The notes under the pieces: model-generated
Seen by the model: only the letters and a program-made list of their open reading frames with translations
The model's database searches: none
What the model was told of the DNA's origin: nothing
Part shown: positions 16,908 through 26,019 of the stretch, piece after piece
Position numbering within the stretch: position 1 is the stretch's first letter
Layout: each line of letters opens with the position of its first letter
Assembly: GCF_019219065.1 (NCBI RefSeq)
Contig: NZ_JAHUWK010000007.1
Span: forward strand, 244,581 to 308,580
Length of the DNA: 64,000 nt
Direction of reading: 5' to 3'
DNA from: Duganella sp. sic0402
Lineage (GTDB): Bacteria > Pseudomonadota > Gammaproteobacteria > Burkholderiales > Burkholderiaceae_D
Translations under genes and position numbers: made by a program

Positions 16908-18051
16908 GCGGCCCGAGTCCGAACAGTGGGCGTAGCACGGCGATGCGGCGCGCCGCTTCAAATACGCCGAAGCTGATGCCGAAGGTCAGCACGACCAGGA
17001 ACACACCTTCGATAGTCGGCGCCAGCTTGACCGGTTTGAGCCAATGGGCCATGGTGACAATCAGCGTCTGGTGCAGGATGTAGACCGGGAACACGGCTTC
17101 CGTCAAATAGCGGCGCTTGGCGCTGTCGAAATTCAGGTGGCGCCGTCCGAAGCCGCAGACCGTCAATATCGCCGTCCATTGGCAGACGCAGTAGACGGCG
17201 CGCATTACCGGCTTCCATTGCTGGACGGCGGGCATGTCGCCCAGCGCGTCAGGAATCGACCAGTAGCTGACTACCAACGCCCAGCTGCACAGCCACAGGC
17301 CAAGGCTGGTCCAGCGCTGCGCTTCCACGCGTTCCCAGAAGGTGCTCTGCATCGCCAGCAGTGCACCGAAGGCGTACAGAAAGAAGTACTGCGCATGGCT
17401 GTACCAGTCATCGACCAGCGCATGGGTGGTGGGGAAGCGTTCGACCAGTGCATAGCGCACGGCGGCCAGCACCAGCACCGGCAGCACGATCACGCGCCAG
17501 CCGCTGAGCAAGCGGCCCAGCGCGTTGGCGGCGGCGTCGAAGCGCGCGCCCAGCAGCCAGACCAGCAGGCCGCCGACCATGGTGTAAGCCCACAGGTAGG
17601 CCACGAACCACAGATGATTCCAGGTCGGCAGCCGCAGGCAATCATCGCCGCGGCAGAAGCCGTGATAGGCGGCCACGTAGCGCTGCATGAATTCGGCATA
17701 GCTGCCCTGATAGGCGATCTTCTCGACGATTTCGAAATAGGCCTGCGGCGGCACGATGACAAACATGCCAAACACCAGCGGCACCAGCAGCCGCCAGCTG
17801 CGCTGCCGCAGCAGCGCGCCGATGCGAAATTTCTTCAGCATGAAGGCCGTCGCCACGCCGGAAATCATGAACAGCAGCGCCAACCGCCATGGCGAGGACA
17901 AAATCATCAGCGGCTCGATGGCGTTGCTGGCGTAGGGACTTTTGACGTGCCAGTCCCAGGTCACGTAATACATGCCGGTGTGATAGAGGATCAACAGGCA
18001 AAAAGCGAAGATGCGTATCCAGTCGAAAAAATACAGGCGTTGGTGATTCAT
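16843..18051 (-). CDS. Acyltransferase 3 family membrane protein
   Basis: 402 residues, about ten membrane helices. The start, RLYFFDWIRIFAFCLLILYH, carries the family's conserved Asp-x-x-R and His near the first helix. Members O-acylate sugars, glucans, lipids or macrolides at the inner membrane; this copy recalls OpgC-like succinyltransferase relatives. The last 22 codons run antisense through the end of the acylase gene. No surface-polysaccharide genes lie nearby, so the acceptor is unknown. Confidence 0.8.
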   Translation of the reverse strand: MNHQRLYFFDWIRIFAFCLLILYHTGMYYVTWDWHVKSPYASNAIEPLMILSSPWRLALLFMISGVATAFMLKKFRIGALLRQRSWRLLVPLVFGMFVIVPPQAYFEIVEKIAYQGSYAEFMQRYVAAYHGFCRGDDCLRLPTWNHLWFVAYLWAYTMVGGLLVWLLGARFDAAANALGRLLSGWRVIVLPVLVLAAVRYALVERFPTTHALVDDWYSHAQYFFLYAFGALLAMQSTFWERVEAQRWTSLGLWLCSWALVVSYWSIPDALGDMPAVQQWKPVMRAVYCVCQWTAILTVCGFGRRHLNFDSAKRRYLTEAVFPVYILHQTLIVTMAHWLKPVKLAPTIEGVFLVVLTFGISFGVFEAARRIAVLRPLFGLGPLTSQTSAYAAQAPAAAATPAR

Positions 18052-18147
18052 TGCTGGCTCCTTGAGAATGAAGCCAGATTAAGTGCGCACCGCGCGAGCG
18101 TCCATCGCCGTGGGGCGAAATGGGCGCAACGCGGGGCGAGCCGGAAA

Positions 18148-18510
18148 TTACTGGCCCGGCGGCGGCTGCCAGAGTTCGACCTTGTTCCCCTCGGGATCGA
18201 TGACCCAGCCGAATTTTCCGTACTCGCCGTCCTCGGTTTTCTCCAGCACCGTGCAGCCCTCGTCGCGCAGCGCCTGCAGCAGCGCGGCCAGGTCGTGTAC
18301 GCGGTAGTTGATCATGAAGGACGAGGTGCTGGGCGCAAAGTGGTCGCCGCCGGCGTCGCTGACCGACCAGATAGTGGTGCCCGGTTCGGTGAACGCGGCG
18401 CCGCCCCACGGCAGCACGTCCACGCCCAGGTGTTGCTCATACCAGGCGCGCAAGGCTACCGGATCTTGCGCGTGGAAGAATATGCCGCCGATGCCAGTCA
18501 CTCTTTTCAT
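18148..18510 (-). CDS. VOC/glyoxalase-fold protein
   Basis: 120 residues from the ATG six bases after AGGAG; a longer in-frame reading to 18624 lacks a site. It has the paired beta-alpha-beta-beta-beta modules of the vicinal oxygen chelate fold (GIGGIFFHAQDP near the start, FGWVIDPEGNKVELWQP near the end). The terminal NKVELWQP Glu is the usual metal ligand. Members include bleomycin-binding proteins and small lyases; no specific activity can be assigned. It is separated from the upstream MFS gene by 23 bases and read in the same direction. Confidence 0.8.
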   Translation of the reverse strand: MKRVTGIGGIFFHAQDPVALRAWYEQHLGVDVLPWGGAAFTEPGTTIWSVSDAGGDHFAPSTSSFMINYRVHDLAALLQALRDEGCTVLEKTEDGEYGKFGWVIDPEGNKVELWQPPPGQ

Positions 18511-18533
18511 GCTCGTCTCCTGAAAGTGGAGTC

Positions 18534-19697
18534 CTAGATTAGCACGCCGGATGGCGGGAAACCATGCTGTTGCGACCTCCAGGCCAGTAAGATGGCGGGG
18601 ATTAGCAACACCAGTAGCGCCCACGGGAAGGATTGCGCGCCCAGCGTATCGAGCAGCACGCCGCCGATGATGCCACCGATGGCGATGGCGCTATTCCAGC
18701 AGGTGACCAGCATCGCCTGCGCCACGTCCGCATGTTCGCCCGCAGCATCGGCCGATGCGGTTTGCAGCAGGGCTGGCGAGCCGCCGAAAGTCAGACCCCA
18801 CAGCAGCACGGCGCAGTAGACGGCTGGTGCGGAATTGGCGGCCACGCCAAGCACCAGCGCCGCCACAGCAAAGCCCAGCAGCGACAGCAGCACCAGCCGG
18901 CGCAGATGGCCGTCGATCAGCGCCCCGGCAACCCAGATGCCTGCCAGCGATGCCAGTCCGAACGCCAGCAACACTGTCTCGCTTTGCTCCGCCATGCCAG
19001 CCGTGGCGAGAAAGGGCACAACAAAGGTGTACAAGATGCTGTGCGCCAGCACCCAGCCAACTAGCACGGTCAGCACCTGGCGCACGCCGCTGATGCGCAG
19101 CACGCGTGTGAGGGATGAACGGCTGCCGCTTTGCTGGCCAGGATAATCCGGCACCATCAGCGCAATCCAGATGATGGCGACCAGTGTCAGCACCGCCAGC
19201 GCGACGAAGGCGAAGCGCCAACCGAAAAGGCCGCCCAGCCAGCTGCCCAGCGGAACGCCGATCGATAGCGCCAATGGTGTGCCGACGCCAGCGATGGCCA
19301 GCGCGCGGCCCTTGAGATGATCGGGCACCATGCGGCGCGCATAGCCGGCCAGCATGCCCCAGATCATGGCGCCGGCCACGCCTGCCAGGAAACGCACCGC
19401 CAGCACCAGGTATAGATTGTCGGTGATCGCGGTGAGTGCATTGGCGAGCAGCAGGATGGCCAGCGTGCAAAGCAGCAGCGGCTTGCGGCGCCATGTGATG
19501 GTGGCGGCGGTCATCGGAATTGCCGCCACCAGTGCGCCAGCGGCATACAGCGTGATGAATTGGCCGGCGACCGATTCGGACACGCCCATCCCCGCGCTGA
19601 TCAGGGAGATTGTGCCAGCCGGGATAATTTCGGTTAGCAGCGCAAGGAAGCCGGTGGTGGCAAGGGCGAGCAGGGCGCCTATCGGTAAAGCGTTCAT
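18534..19697 (-). CDS. MFS efflux transporter (AraJ/sugar-efflux-like)
   Basis: 387 residues with twelve predicted helices; residues around GMLAGYARRMVPDHLKGRA form the loop 4-5 region of DHA1/AraJ-type major facilitator pumps. The start with GGAAG upstream is preferred to the upstream TTG-type start at 19766. It is transcribed divergently from the LysR gene at 19796 across 98 bases, the classic regulator/target arrangement. Likely role: export of a drug or sugar-like compound. The downstream VOC gene may be cotranscribed. Confidence 0.8.
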   Translation of the reverse strand: MNALPIGALLALATTGFLALLTEIIPAGTISLISAGMGVSESVAGQFITLYAAGALVAAIPMTAATITWRRKPLLLCTLAILLLANALTAITDNLYLVLAVRFLAGVAGAMIWGMLAGYARRMVPDHLKGRALAIAGVGTPLALSIGVPLGSWLGGLFGWRFAFVALAVLTLVAIIWIALMVPDYPGQQSGSRSSLTRVLRISGVRQVLTVLVGWVLAHSILYTFVVPFLATAGMAEQSETVLLAFGLASLAGIWVAGALIDGHLRRLVLLSLLGFAVAALVLGVAANSAPAVYCAVLLWGLTFGGSPALLQTASADAAGEHADVAQAMLVTCWNSAIAIGGIIGGVLLDTLGAQSFPWALLVLLIPAILLAWRSQQHGFPPSGVLI

Positions 19698-19795
19698 ATG
19701 ATCTTCCAGTGGCAAAGTGCGTAGTGTGGCGAAAGATCGATCAATGAAAAATAAGCTATAGTTCACAACACTTGTGTCATTGGAGTCATTAAAGG

Positions 19796-20671
19796 GTGGA
19801 TAACCTCAGTTCCCTCAACGTGTTCGTGCGTGTAGGCGAAGCGAGCAGTTTTACAGCGGCGGGCAAGCAGCTGGGCGTGAGTGCGTCGGCGGTCAGCAAG
19901 TCGATTGGGCGACTGGAGGAGCGGCTGGGTGTGCGCTTGTTCCACCGTTCGACGCGGACAGTGAGCCTGACGCCGGAAGGACTGCTGTTCCTGGAGCGTT
20001 GCCGTCACATCTTGTCGCAGGTGGAGTCGGCGGAAGCGGAATTGCTGCAAGCGCAGGGTGCGCCGCGCGGCAGATTGCGTATCAGCGTGCCGTCGGTGGG
20101 AGCGATGTTCATGTCGCGGCTGGCTCACTTCAAGCGCCTGTATCCGGAGATTGCGATGGATGTCGATTGCTCCGACCGTTTTGTCGATGTGATCGAAGAA
20201 GGCTTTGATGCGGTCATTCGCACCGGCCAGCTGGCCGATTCGCGCCTGACAGCGCGCCGCATCGGCGCTTGCCGCAAGATCGTGATCGCTTCGCCGGATT
20301 ACTTGAAGCGCGCCGGCACGCCACGCAAGCGGGCCGACTTACTGAAGCACGATTGCATCCTGTACCGCTATCCGCAAACCGGCAAGCTGGATATGTGGCC
20401 CTGGGACGGCGTGCCGCAAGAGCTGCCGGCCAGCGCCATCGCCAACACGCTGGAACCGCAGGTATGCCTGGCTGAGCAGGGGGCGGGGCTGGCCTACGTG
20501 CCGGAGATCGCCGTACGCCAGCAATTGCGGGACGGCCGGCTGGTGACGGTGCTGGACAAGCATGTTACCCAGGAACTGGTGTTCTACGTGCTGTGGCCGT
20601 CGAGCCGGCACCTGCCGTCGAAGATCCGCGTGTTTGTGGACTTCATCGCGGAGCAGCTGTTCCCGCTATGA
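19796..20671 (+). CDS. LysR-family transcriptional regulator (GTG start)
   Basis: 291 residues starting at GTG (VDNLSSLNVFVRVGE). The HTH covers SFTAAGKQLGVSASAVSKSI (about residues 20-40), and the effector domain resembles the CrgA/AaeR-like LysR subgroup with CSDRFVDVIEEGFDAVIR. TGGAG lies about ten bases upstream. It is divergent from the MFS pump and probably regulates it. The last 29 bases overlap the end of the convergent LytTR gene. Confidence 0.85.
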   Translation: MDNLSSLNVFVRVGEASSFTAAGKQLGVSASAVSKSIGRLEERLGVRLFHRSTRTVSLTPEGLLFLERCRHILSQVESAEAELLQAQGAPRGRLRISVPSVGAMFMSRLAHFKRLYPEIAMDVDCSDRFVDVIEEGFDAVIRTGQLADSRLTARRIGACRKIVIASPDYLKRAGTPRKRADLLKHDCILYRYPQTGKLDMWPWDGVPQELPASAIANTLEPQVCLAEQGAGLAYVPEIAVRQQLRDGRLVTVLDKHVTQELVFYVLWPSSRHLPSKIRVFVDFIAEQLFPL

Positions 20672-21377
20672 CGTCGGCGCGGTATTGGCGGCTCAGCGGA
20701 ACCCGCGCCCCGCCGCGCAGCAGCAGTTCGCCGTCGCCCTTGTCGTGGTTGACGATGCTGGCGATCCAGTCGGTCTGTACGGCGGCGCGGCGGTGGCAGC
20801 GGATGAAGCGTGGACCGAGCTTGTCCAGCAGGCCGGCCAGTGTTTGCCGCATCAGCGGCGCGCCGTCGGCGGTGTGCAGGATGACGTAGTTGTCGGCGGT
20901 TTCGATCCATTGAATATGTTCGACCCTGACGATGCGCGTGCCGTTGCGCTCCGGGACCAGCAACTGTGTGACGGACGGCAGCGGCGCGGCCTCCGTGGCC
21001 GGCGCCTCAGCGGAGCGCAGGGGCGAAAGCCTTTCGCGCGCGCGTTGCAGGGCGCGTTGAAGGCGTGGCTGGTCGTAAGGCTTGAGCAGGTAATCGATGG
21101 CGTTGGCGTCGAAAGCGCTTACCGCGTATTCGTCGTAGGCGGTGACAAAGACCACCAGCGGTGCGGGCGCCGGCAGCGAGGCGGCGACGTCGAGGCCGGA
21201 GATTTCGGGCATCTGGATGTCGAGCAGCAGCAGGTCGGGTGCGAAGGATGGCAGCATTTCCAGCGCTTCGACACCATCGCGGGCTTCTTCGATGGCGCTG
21301 ACGCCAGGTTCCGCCGACAGCATGCGGCGCAGCTTGTCGCGCGCAGGACGCTCGTCGTCAACGATCAGGATACGCAT
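20643..21377 (-). CDS. LytTR-family response regulator
   Basis: 244 residues. The receiver domain spans 1-120 with acidic pocket DDE, phospho-acceptor Asp53 in LLLDIQMP and a conserved Lys in YLLKPY. The LytTR DNA-binding domain occupies about residues 140-240 (ADNYVILHTADG, FIRCHRRAAVQ). It overlaps the histidine kinase gene by 13 bases, so the two form an AlgR/AlgZ- or LytR/LytS-like system. Targets are unknown; the antiporter upstream in the same operon is a candidate. Confidence 0.88.
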   Translation of the reverse strand: MRILIVDDERPARDKLRRMLSAEPGVSAIEEARDGVEALEMLPSFAPDLLLLDIQMPEISGLDVAASLPAPAPLVVFVTAYDEYAVSAFDANAIDYLLKPYDQPRLQRALQRARERLSPLRSAEAPATEAAPLPSVTQLLVPERNGTRIVRVEHIQWIETADNYVILHTADGAPLMRQTLAGLLDKLGPRFIRCHRRAAVQTDWIASIVNHDKGDGELLLRGGARVPLSRQYRADVIAGTAAPR

Positions 21378-22420
21378 GGCAGCCTCACTTCGGCGCGCAC
21401 GCCGGCCGGTGACAGGACAGTCAGCTCGAACGAGGCGCGCTCGCCGTACAGGGCGTGCAATCGCTCGCGCAGGTTGTGTACGCCGATGCCGCTGCAGGCC
21501 GTGCCGCTGGCTGGCAGGGTGCCGCTGTCGTCCTCCAGCCGCAGCACCAGCTCATCGCCGGCGCGCTGTGCGGAGATGCTGATGGCGGTAGGCCGGCGCT
21601 GCTTTTCGACGGTGTGCTTGAAGATGTTTTCCAGCAGTGGTTGCATGCTCATTACCGGCACGCTGCAATCCAGCAGCGATTCGTCGATGGTCCAATTCAC
21701 GGTAACGCGGTCCGAGAAGCGCTCCCCCATCAGCGCCGCGTAGCCGCGCAAGATACGCAACTCGGTTTCCAGCGGCACCAGATGGCGCTCGCCCACATCC
21801 AGCGTGGCGCGCAGTACGTCGGAGAGCTGGACCAGCATGGCGTCGGCGCGCTGTACGTCGCTGTACATCAGCGACGATATCGTGTTCAGCGCGTTGAACA
21901 GAAAGTGCGGCTGCATTTGCTGGGTCAGCCGCAGCAGCTGTGCTTCGCGCAGGGATGCGTTGGCGCGCTCGACACGCAGCTTTTCTTCCAGCATGGCGTG
22001 GAAGGACAGCACGCCGAAGGTGATGGTGGCGAAGATGAAGAAGAACACCGTCATCTTGATGTCTTCGTACAGATAGATTTCCCCCCAGCCGCCGTGCGGG
22101 TAGCGCTCGCCTGCCAGCGCGTACACCGCGTGCCGGATGCCGAAGGCGATCGGCACAAAGGTGATCCAGTACACCGGCAGCCAGACCAGCTGGCGCGCGA
22201 ACCAGCGCAGCGGCGCATGCACCAGATGGTCGTACTTGCGGGTATGGCGGCGCTGCGCCAGCAGCAGCAAGGTGCCGGTCAGCGCGGAAGAGGACTCCCA
22301 CAGGATAGGCTTCCACACGCCATGGTCGTGGTCACGCAGGTATTCCTGCACCGAGGTGCTGACCATCAGCACCCAGAACAGGACCCAGGCAATCGCTATG
22401 ACGGTGCGGGTTCTTTGCAT
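21365..22420 (-). CDS. LytS/AlgZ-type sensor histidine kinase
   Basis: 351 residues with about four N-terminal membrane helices (to residue 140), a short coiled coil, and the His_kinase domain with phospho-acceptor His172 in QQMQPHFLFNALNTI. The C-terminal HATPase is recognisable from PLLENIFKHTVEK and GIGVHNLRERL. It has no periplasmic ligand domain. It follows the antiporter gene by 4 bases and overlaps the response regulator gene, giving a three-gene operon that may couple ion or pH state to gene control (inference). Confidence 0.87.
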   Translation of the reverse strand: MQRTRTVIAIAWVLFWVLMVSTSVQEYLRDHDHGVWKPILWESSSALTGTLLLLAQRRHTRKYDHLVHAPLRWFARQLVWLPVYWITFVPIAFGIRHAVYALAGERYPHGGWGEIYLYEDIKMTVFFFIFATITFGVLSFHAMLEEKLRVERANASLREAQLLRLTQQMQPHFLFNALNTISSLMYSDVQRADAMLVQLSDVLRATLDVGERHLVPLETELRILRGYAALMGERFSDRVTVNWTIDESLLDCSVPVMSMQPLLENIFKHTVEKQRRPTAISISAQRAGDELVLRLEDDSGTLPASGTACSGIGVHNLRERLHALYGERASFELTVLSPAGVRAEVRLPCVS

Positions 22421-22424
22421 GGGA

Positions 22425-24059
22425 TCAGCGGTAGCGGGCTTCCATCAGATCGATCTCGCGCACCAGCTTGCGGGAGATTTCGTCGGAGATGTGCTCGTGC
22501 CGCGCCAGATCGAACACGGTGCGCCGCTCGGCTTCCAGCGCCGCCAGACGCAGCTCCTTCTCGGCGGAGTCGGTTTTGCGCCACCCTTGCTCGCTTTCTG
22601 GATCGACTTCCTTCAGCTTGTGCTCATAGAAGGCGATGACCCGCGCAGCGGCCTGCGGATACACTTCCGGATCGATGCAGGCGTCGGACGCCATCAGCTC
22701 CACCTGGGTTTTTTCGATGGCCGAGATGGCGGCGTTGGCGGCCGCGCGGCGCGCCAGGTCTTCTTCCTGCTGCTCTTCCGGTTCGGCCGGGAAGGTCATG
22801 CCGGCCAGCAGGCGAGGCAGCGCAACGCTGGCCACCAGCAGCGACAGCAGGATCACCGAGCAGGCCAGGAAAATGGTCAGCGCGCGCGCCGGGAATGGCG
22901 CGCCATCCGGCAGCGCCAGCGGCAGCGTCAGCACGCCAGCCAGCGTGATGGTGCCGCGCGCGCCGGCCAGCGTGGTCGCCAGCAGCAGGCGCGGATTGAT
23001 TTTGTGGCGCGGCTGATGGCGGTATTTCTGCTTGAAGATGGTCAGCCGCAGCGACGCCCAGACCCAGACAAAGCGCAGCGCCAGCAGGCCGGCGGTGATC
23101 GCCACCGCATACGCCAGCAGCCACCAGCGGTTGACGTGACCGCTTTCCTCCAGCGAGGCGCCGGCCAGTCGGAAGATTTCCGGCAGCTGTTCGCCCAGCA
23201 GCACGAACATCACGCCGTTCAGCGAGAACTGCACCGTGTCCCACACCGCCGAACGCTGGATGCGGGTGTTGGCCATTGCGTGGCCGCTCAACTCGACATA
23301 GCTCATGGTGACGCCGGCCGCCACCGCCGCCAGGATGCCCGACGCGTGCAGACGTTCGGCCACCAGGTAGGCGCCGAATGGAATCAGCAGGTTGACCAGG
23401 ATAGGCGAGCCTGGCGGTTCGCCAAAATGGCGCGTCAGCCAGCGCTGCACCCAGGTGACCACCATGGTGACGCCGACGCCGGCCGCGATGCCGGCGATCA
23501 CCAGCCACACAAAGGTGAGGGCGGCGGTTTGCAGCGAGAAGGCGCCAGTCATGGCCGCCGCCACCGCGAAGCGGAAGCACACCAGGCCGGAAGCGTCATT
23601 CAGCAGCGACTCGCCTTCCAGGATGTGCATCAGGCGCTTGGGTATCGGCGTGCTGGAGGCGATCGAACTGACCGCGATTGGATCGGTTGGCGAGACGATG
23701 GCCGCCAGCGCGAACGCGACCGGCAATGGCATGGTGGGGATCATCCAGTGAATCAGGAAACCAGCGCCGACCACGGTGAACACCACCAGGCCAAACGCCA
23801 GCTCAAGAATGGTGCCCTTGTCGCGCAGCAGGCCGCTCTTGGGGATGCGCCAGCCATCGAGAAACAGCAGCGGCGGCAGGAACACCAGGAAGAACAATTC
23901 CGGGTCCAGGTCCACGCCGTGCGTGGATTTGGCGGCGATCAGCGCGCCCAGTCCGATTTGTACCAGCGGCAGCGGTATTGCGCCTGGCAGCACTTTGCGG
24001 AGATAGGCGCTGGCCACCACCGCCATCAACATGATTAGTACAACTTCGATTGAATCCAT
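22425..24059 (-). CDS. CPA1-family Na+/H+ antiporter
   Basis: 544 residues. The first 400 or so form the multi-helix antiporter core, with ATVSPTDPIAV-like sequence (IVSPTDPIAVSS) near residue 130 holding the ion-binding Asp. The C-terminal 140 residues are a charged cytoplasmic tail (RTVFDLARHEHISDEISRKL) as in NhaP/YjcE-like antiporters. AAGGAAGGGA precedes the start. It is first gene of the operon with the LytS/LytTR pair. Role: exchange of Na+ or K+ for protons at the inner membrane. Confidence 0.87.
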   Translation of the reverse strand: MDSIEVVLIMLMAVVASAYLRKVLPGAIPLPLVQIGLGALIAAKSTHGVDLDPELFFLVFLPPLLFLDGWRIPKSGLLRDKGTILELAFGLVVFTVVGAGFLIHWMIPTMPLPVAFALAAIVSPTDPIAVSSIASSTPIPKRLMHILEGESLLNDASGLVCFRFAVAAAMTGAFSLQTAALTFVWLVIAGIAAGVGVTMVVTWVQRWLTRHFGEPPGSPILVNLLIPFGAYLVAERLHASGILAAVAAGVTMSYVELSGHAMANTRIQRSAVWDTVQFSLNGVMFVLLGEQLPEIFRLAGASLEESGHVNRWWLLAYAVAITAGLLALRFVWVWASLRLTIFKQKYRHQPRHKINPRLLLATTLAGARGTITLAGVLTLPLALPDGAPFPARALTIFLACSVILLSLLVASVALPRLLAGMTFPAEPEEQQEEDLARRAAANAAISAIEKTQVELMASDACIDPEVYPQAAARVIAFYEHKLKEVDPESEQGWRKTDSAEKELRLAALEAERRTVFDLARHEHISDEISRKLVREIDLMEARYR

Positions 24060-24180
24060 TCCCTTCCTTTTCCTGCGTAACTTGCTTAACAGGCTAAGCT
24101 TACACTATTGGAAGTTCGGTAAGAAGTTGGTGCAAGGCACTAGCGAAATGAAAATCTTTCTGGCATAATGCATGCCTTCT

Positions 24181-24256
24181 GCGGGAGTAGCTCAGTTGGT
24201 AGAGCGCAACCTTGCCAAGGTTGAGGTCGAGAGTTCGAGACTCTTCTCCCGCTCCA
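24181..24256 (+). tRNA. tRNA-Gly (anticodon GCC)
   Basis: 76 bases including an encoded CCA. The acceptor stem GCGGGAG pairs with CTCCCGC, the D-arm is GCTCAGTTGGTAGAGC, the anticodon stem CAACC/GGTTG encloses TTGCCAA (anticodon GCC), and the T-arm contains TTCGAGA. A possible -10 (CATAAT, 24164-24169) lies twelve bases upstream, and a terminator follows 30 bases downstream, so it appears to be transcribed alone. Confidence 0.97.
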
Positions 24257-24285
24257 GAATTCAGTGCTAGAAATAGTAGCAAATC

Positions 24286-24315
24286 AAAAGGCAGCCTGCG
24301 GGCTGCCTTTTTTGT
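24286..24315 (+). terminator. Rho-independent terminator after tRNA-Gly
   Basis: AAAGGCAGCC (24287-24296) pairs with GGCTGCCTTT (24301-24310) around a TGCG tetraloop, followed by a T-run. It is a classic intrinsic terminator for the tRNA transcript. Confidence 0.9.
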
Positions 24316-24394
24316 TGTTTATCGTTCTCCAATACAACATCTTCCCCGTTGCAAACGTTATACTAGGTGAGGACCATCGAAGGAGACGAAATCC

Positions 24395-25363
24395 ATGAAA
24401 TCTGTTCAACAGGAAGTTGATGAGCGCAGTAACTTAACCAACTCCAACAAATTCGAACTCCTCCTGTTCCGTCTCGGCGGTGACGCCAATGGCGAACATT
24501 CTGAGTTGTTCGGTATTAACGTCTTCAAAATCCGCGAAATCGTTGCAATGCCTGAAGTAACTGCTGTGGCCGGGTCCCCGCCACATATGTTGGGTGTTGT
24601 GAATCTTCGCGGGCAAATCATCACGGTGCTGGATTTGCCAGGCATCGTCGGTGTGACCCCAAAAACTGGTCTGAATATTATGCTGGTCACTGAATTCGCG
24701 CGCACCACGCAAGCGTTCGCGGTCGAATCAGTGGATGAAATCGTGCGCCTGGACTGGAGCCAGGTGCTGACTGCCGAAGGCACTGCAGGCGGCAAAGTCA
24801 CCAGTATCGCCCGCGTGGATGGCGACGTGCAGAACACCCGCCTGGCGCAGGTGCTGGACGTGGAAACCATCTTGCGCGAGCTGGTGCCGCCGGAAGGCAA
24901 GGATGTCGATCCCGAAACCATTGGACCGAAAGTGGCGCTCAAACAAGGCGCCGTCATCCTCGCAGCAGACGACTCGGTGGTTGCGCGTAACCTGATTGAA
25001 AAAGGTTTGGAAGCGATGGGTGTGCACTTCATCATGACCAAGTCGGGCAAGGAAGCATGGGACCGTTTGCAGTCCATCGCCGAAGGCGCCAAAGCCGAAG
25101 GTGTGGGCGTCAACGACCGCGTCGCCATGATACTGACTGACCTGGAAATGCCGGAGATGGACGGCTTCACGCTGACCCGCCTGGTCAAGCAGGACCCGCG
25201 CTTTGCCAAGATCCCTGTGGTGATTCACTCTTCGCTGTCTGGCAAGACCAACGAAGACCACGTCAAGGGCGTCGGCGCGGATGCGTATGTGGCCAAGTTC
25301 TCGGCTGAGGACCTGGCAGGCACCATCCGCACGGTGCTGGGCAAGGCTGCTGCCGCCGCGTAA
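24395..25363 (+). CDS. cheV: Chemotaxis coupling protein CheV
   Basis: 322 residues. A CheW-like domain covers about residues 20-165 ([27 protein letters not shown]) and a receiver domain about 185-315 with acidic DD and phospho-acceptor Asp249 in [12 protein letters not shown]. CheV links chemoreceptors to CheA and is adjusted by phosphorylation. It stands alone here with no other che genes, followed by its own strong terminator, which is common for cheV. GGAGA precedes the start. Confidence 0.93.
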   Translation: MKSVQQEVDERSNLTNSNKFELLLFRLGGDANGEHSELFGINVFKIREIVAMPEVTAVAGSPPHMLGVVNLRGQIITVLDLPGIVGVTPKTGLNIMLVTEFARTTQAFAVESVDEIVRLDWSQVLTAEGTAGGKVTSIARVDGDVQNTRLAQVLDVETILRELVPPEGKDVDPETIGPKVALKQGAVILAADDSVVARNLIEKGLEAMGVHFIMTKSGKEAWDRLQSIAEGAKAEGVGVNDRVAMILTDLEMPEMDGFTLTRLVKQDPRFAKIPVVIHSSLSGKTNEDHVKGVGADAYVAKFSAEDLAGTIRTVLGKAAAAA

Positions 25364-25383
25364 GTAAAGAAACAGGTAGTATG

Positions 25384-25416
25384 AAGGGCCACGACGGCAA
25401 CGTCGTGGCCCTTTTT
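25384..25416 (+). terminator. Rho-independent terminator after cheV
   Basis: Perfect 13-bp stem AAGGGCCACGACG / CGTCGTGGCCCTT with a GCAA tetraloop, then a run of five T. It lies 20 bases after the cheV stop. An ATG at 25381 that reads in frame into the next gene is at the base of this hairpin, which argues against it as a start. Confidence 0.93.
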
Positions 25417-25437
25417 ACTTTCACGAAAGGATCTACC

Positions 25438-26019
25438 GTGGCAGCTAAGAAAATTCTGTTTTTGACGGGTGACTTTGCGGAAGATTACGAGACCATGGTG
25501 CCGTTCCAGGCGCTGCTGGCGGTTGGTCACACCGTGCACGCCGTGTGTCCGGACAAGAAGGCGGGCGATACCATCAAGACCGCCATCCATGATTTCGAAG
25601 GCGACCAGACCTACACCGAAAAGCCCGGCCACCGCTTCGCGCTGAATGCCGACTTTGCCGATGCCGATGTCGGCAACTACGATGCGCTGGCGATTGCCGG
25701 CGGCCGCGCACCGGAATACCTGCGCCTGAATCCGCGCGTGATCGAACTGGTGCAGCAGTTCGCCGCCGCCAACAAGCCGATCGCGGCGATCTGCCACGGC
25801 GCGCAGTTGCTGGCGGCGGCGGAGGTCATACGCGGCCAGACCATCTCCGCCTATCCGGCGTGCGCGCCGGAAGTGAAGCTGGCTGGCGCCACGTATGCCG
25901 ACATCCCGGTCGATCAGGCGGTCACTGATGGCATCTTCGTCACCGCGCCGGCGTGGCCGGCGCATCCCGCGTGGATTGCCCAGTTCCTGAAGAAGCTGGG
26001 CACGGAGATCAAGCTTTAG
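25438..26019 (+). CDS. DJ-1/PfpI-family protein (GTG start)
   Basis: 193 residues from GTG 25438, six bases after AGGA; the upstream ATG at 25381 lies inside the cheV terminator. The class I glutamine-amidotransferase-like fold has the nucleophile-elbow Cys in [12 protein letters not shown] and a Glu-rich N-terminal strand ([13 protein letters not shown]). Relatives include stress proteases, deglycases and glyoxalase III. The adjacent convergent gene is S-formylglutathione hydrolase (11-base overlap), so a role in aldehyde or glycation stress is plausible but inferred. Confidence 0.87.
   Translation: MAAKKILFLTGDFAEDYETMVPFQALLAVGHTVHAVCPDKKAGDTIKTAIHDFEGDQTYTEKPGHRFALNADFADADVGNYDALAIAGGRAPEYLRLNPRVIELVQQFAAANKPIAAICHGAQLLAAAEVIRGQTISAYPACAPEVKLAGATYADIPVDQAVTDGIFVTAPAWPAHPAWIAQFLKKLGTEIKL

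Noticed and set aside
17044..18537. Plus-strand open frame of 497 codons
   Set aside because: Antisense to the acyltransferase 3 and VOC genes, which have clear family motifs and ribosome sites.
22137..24038. Plus-strand open frame of 633 codons
   Set aside because: It lies opposite the CPA1 antiporter and part of the kinase gene; its His/Gln/Arg-rich composition is typical of antisense frames in GC-rich DNA.
24100..24282. 60-codon minus-strand open frame across the tRNA gene
   Set aside because: Its sequence (GEESRTLDLNLGKVALYQL) is the familiar translation of an antisense tRNA and is not a protein gene.
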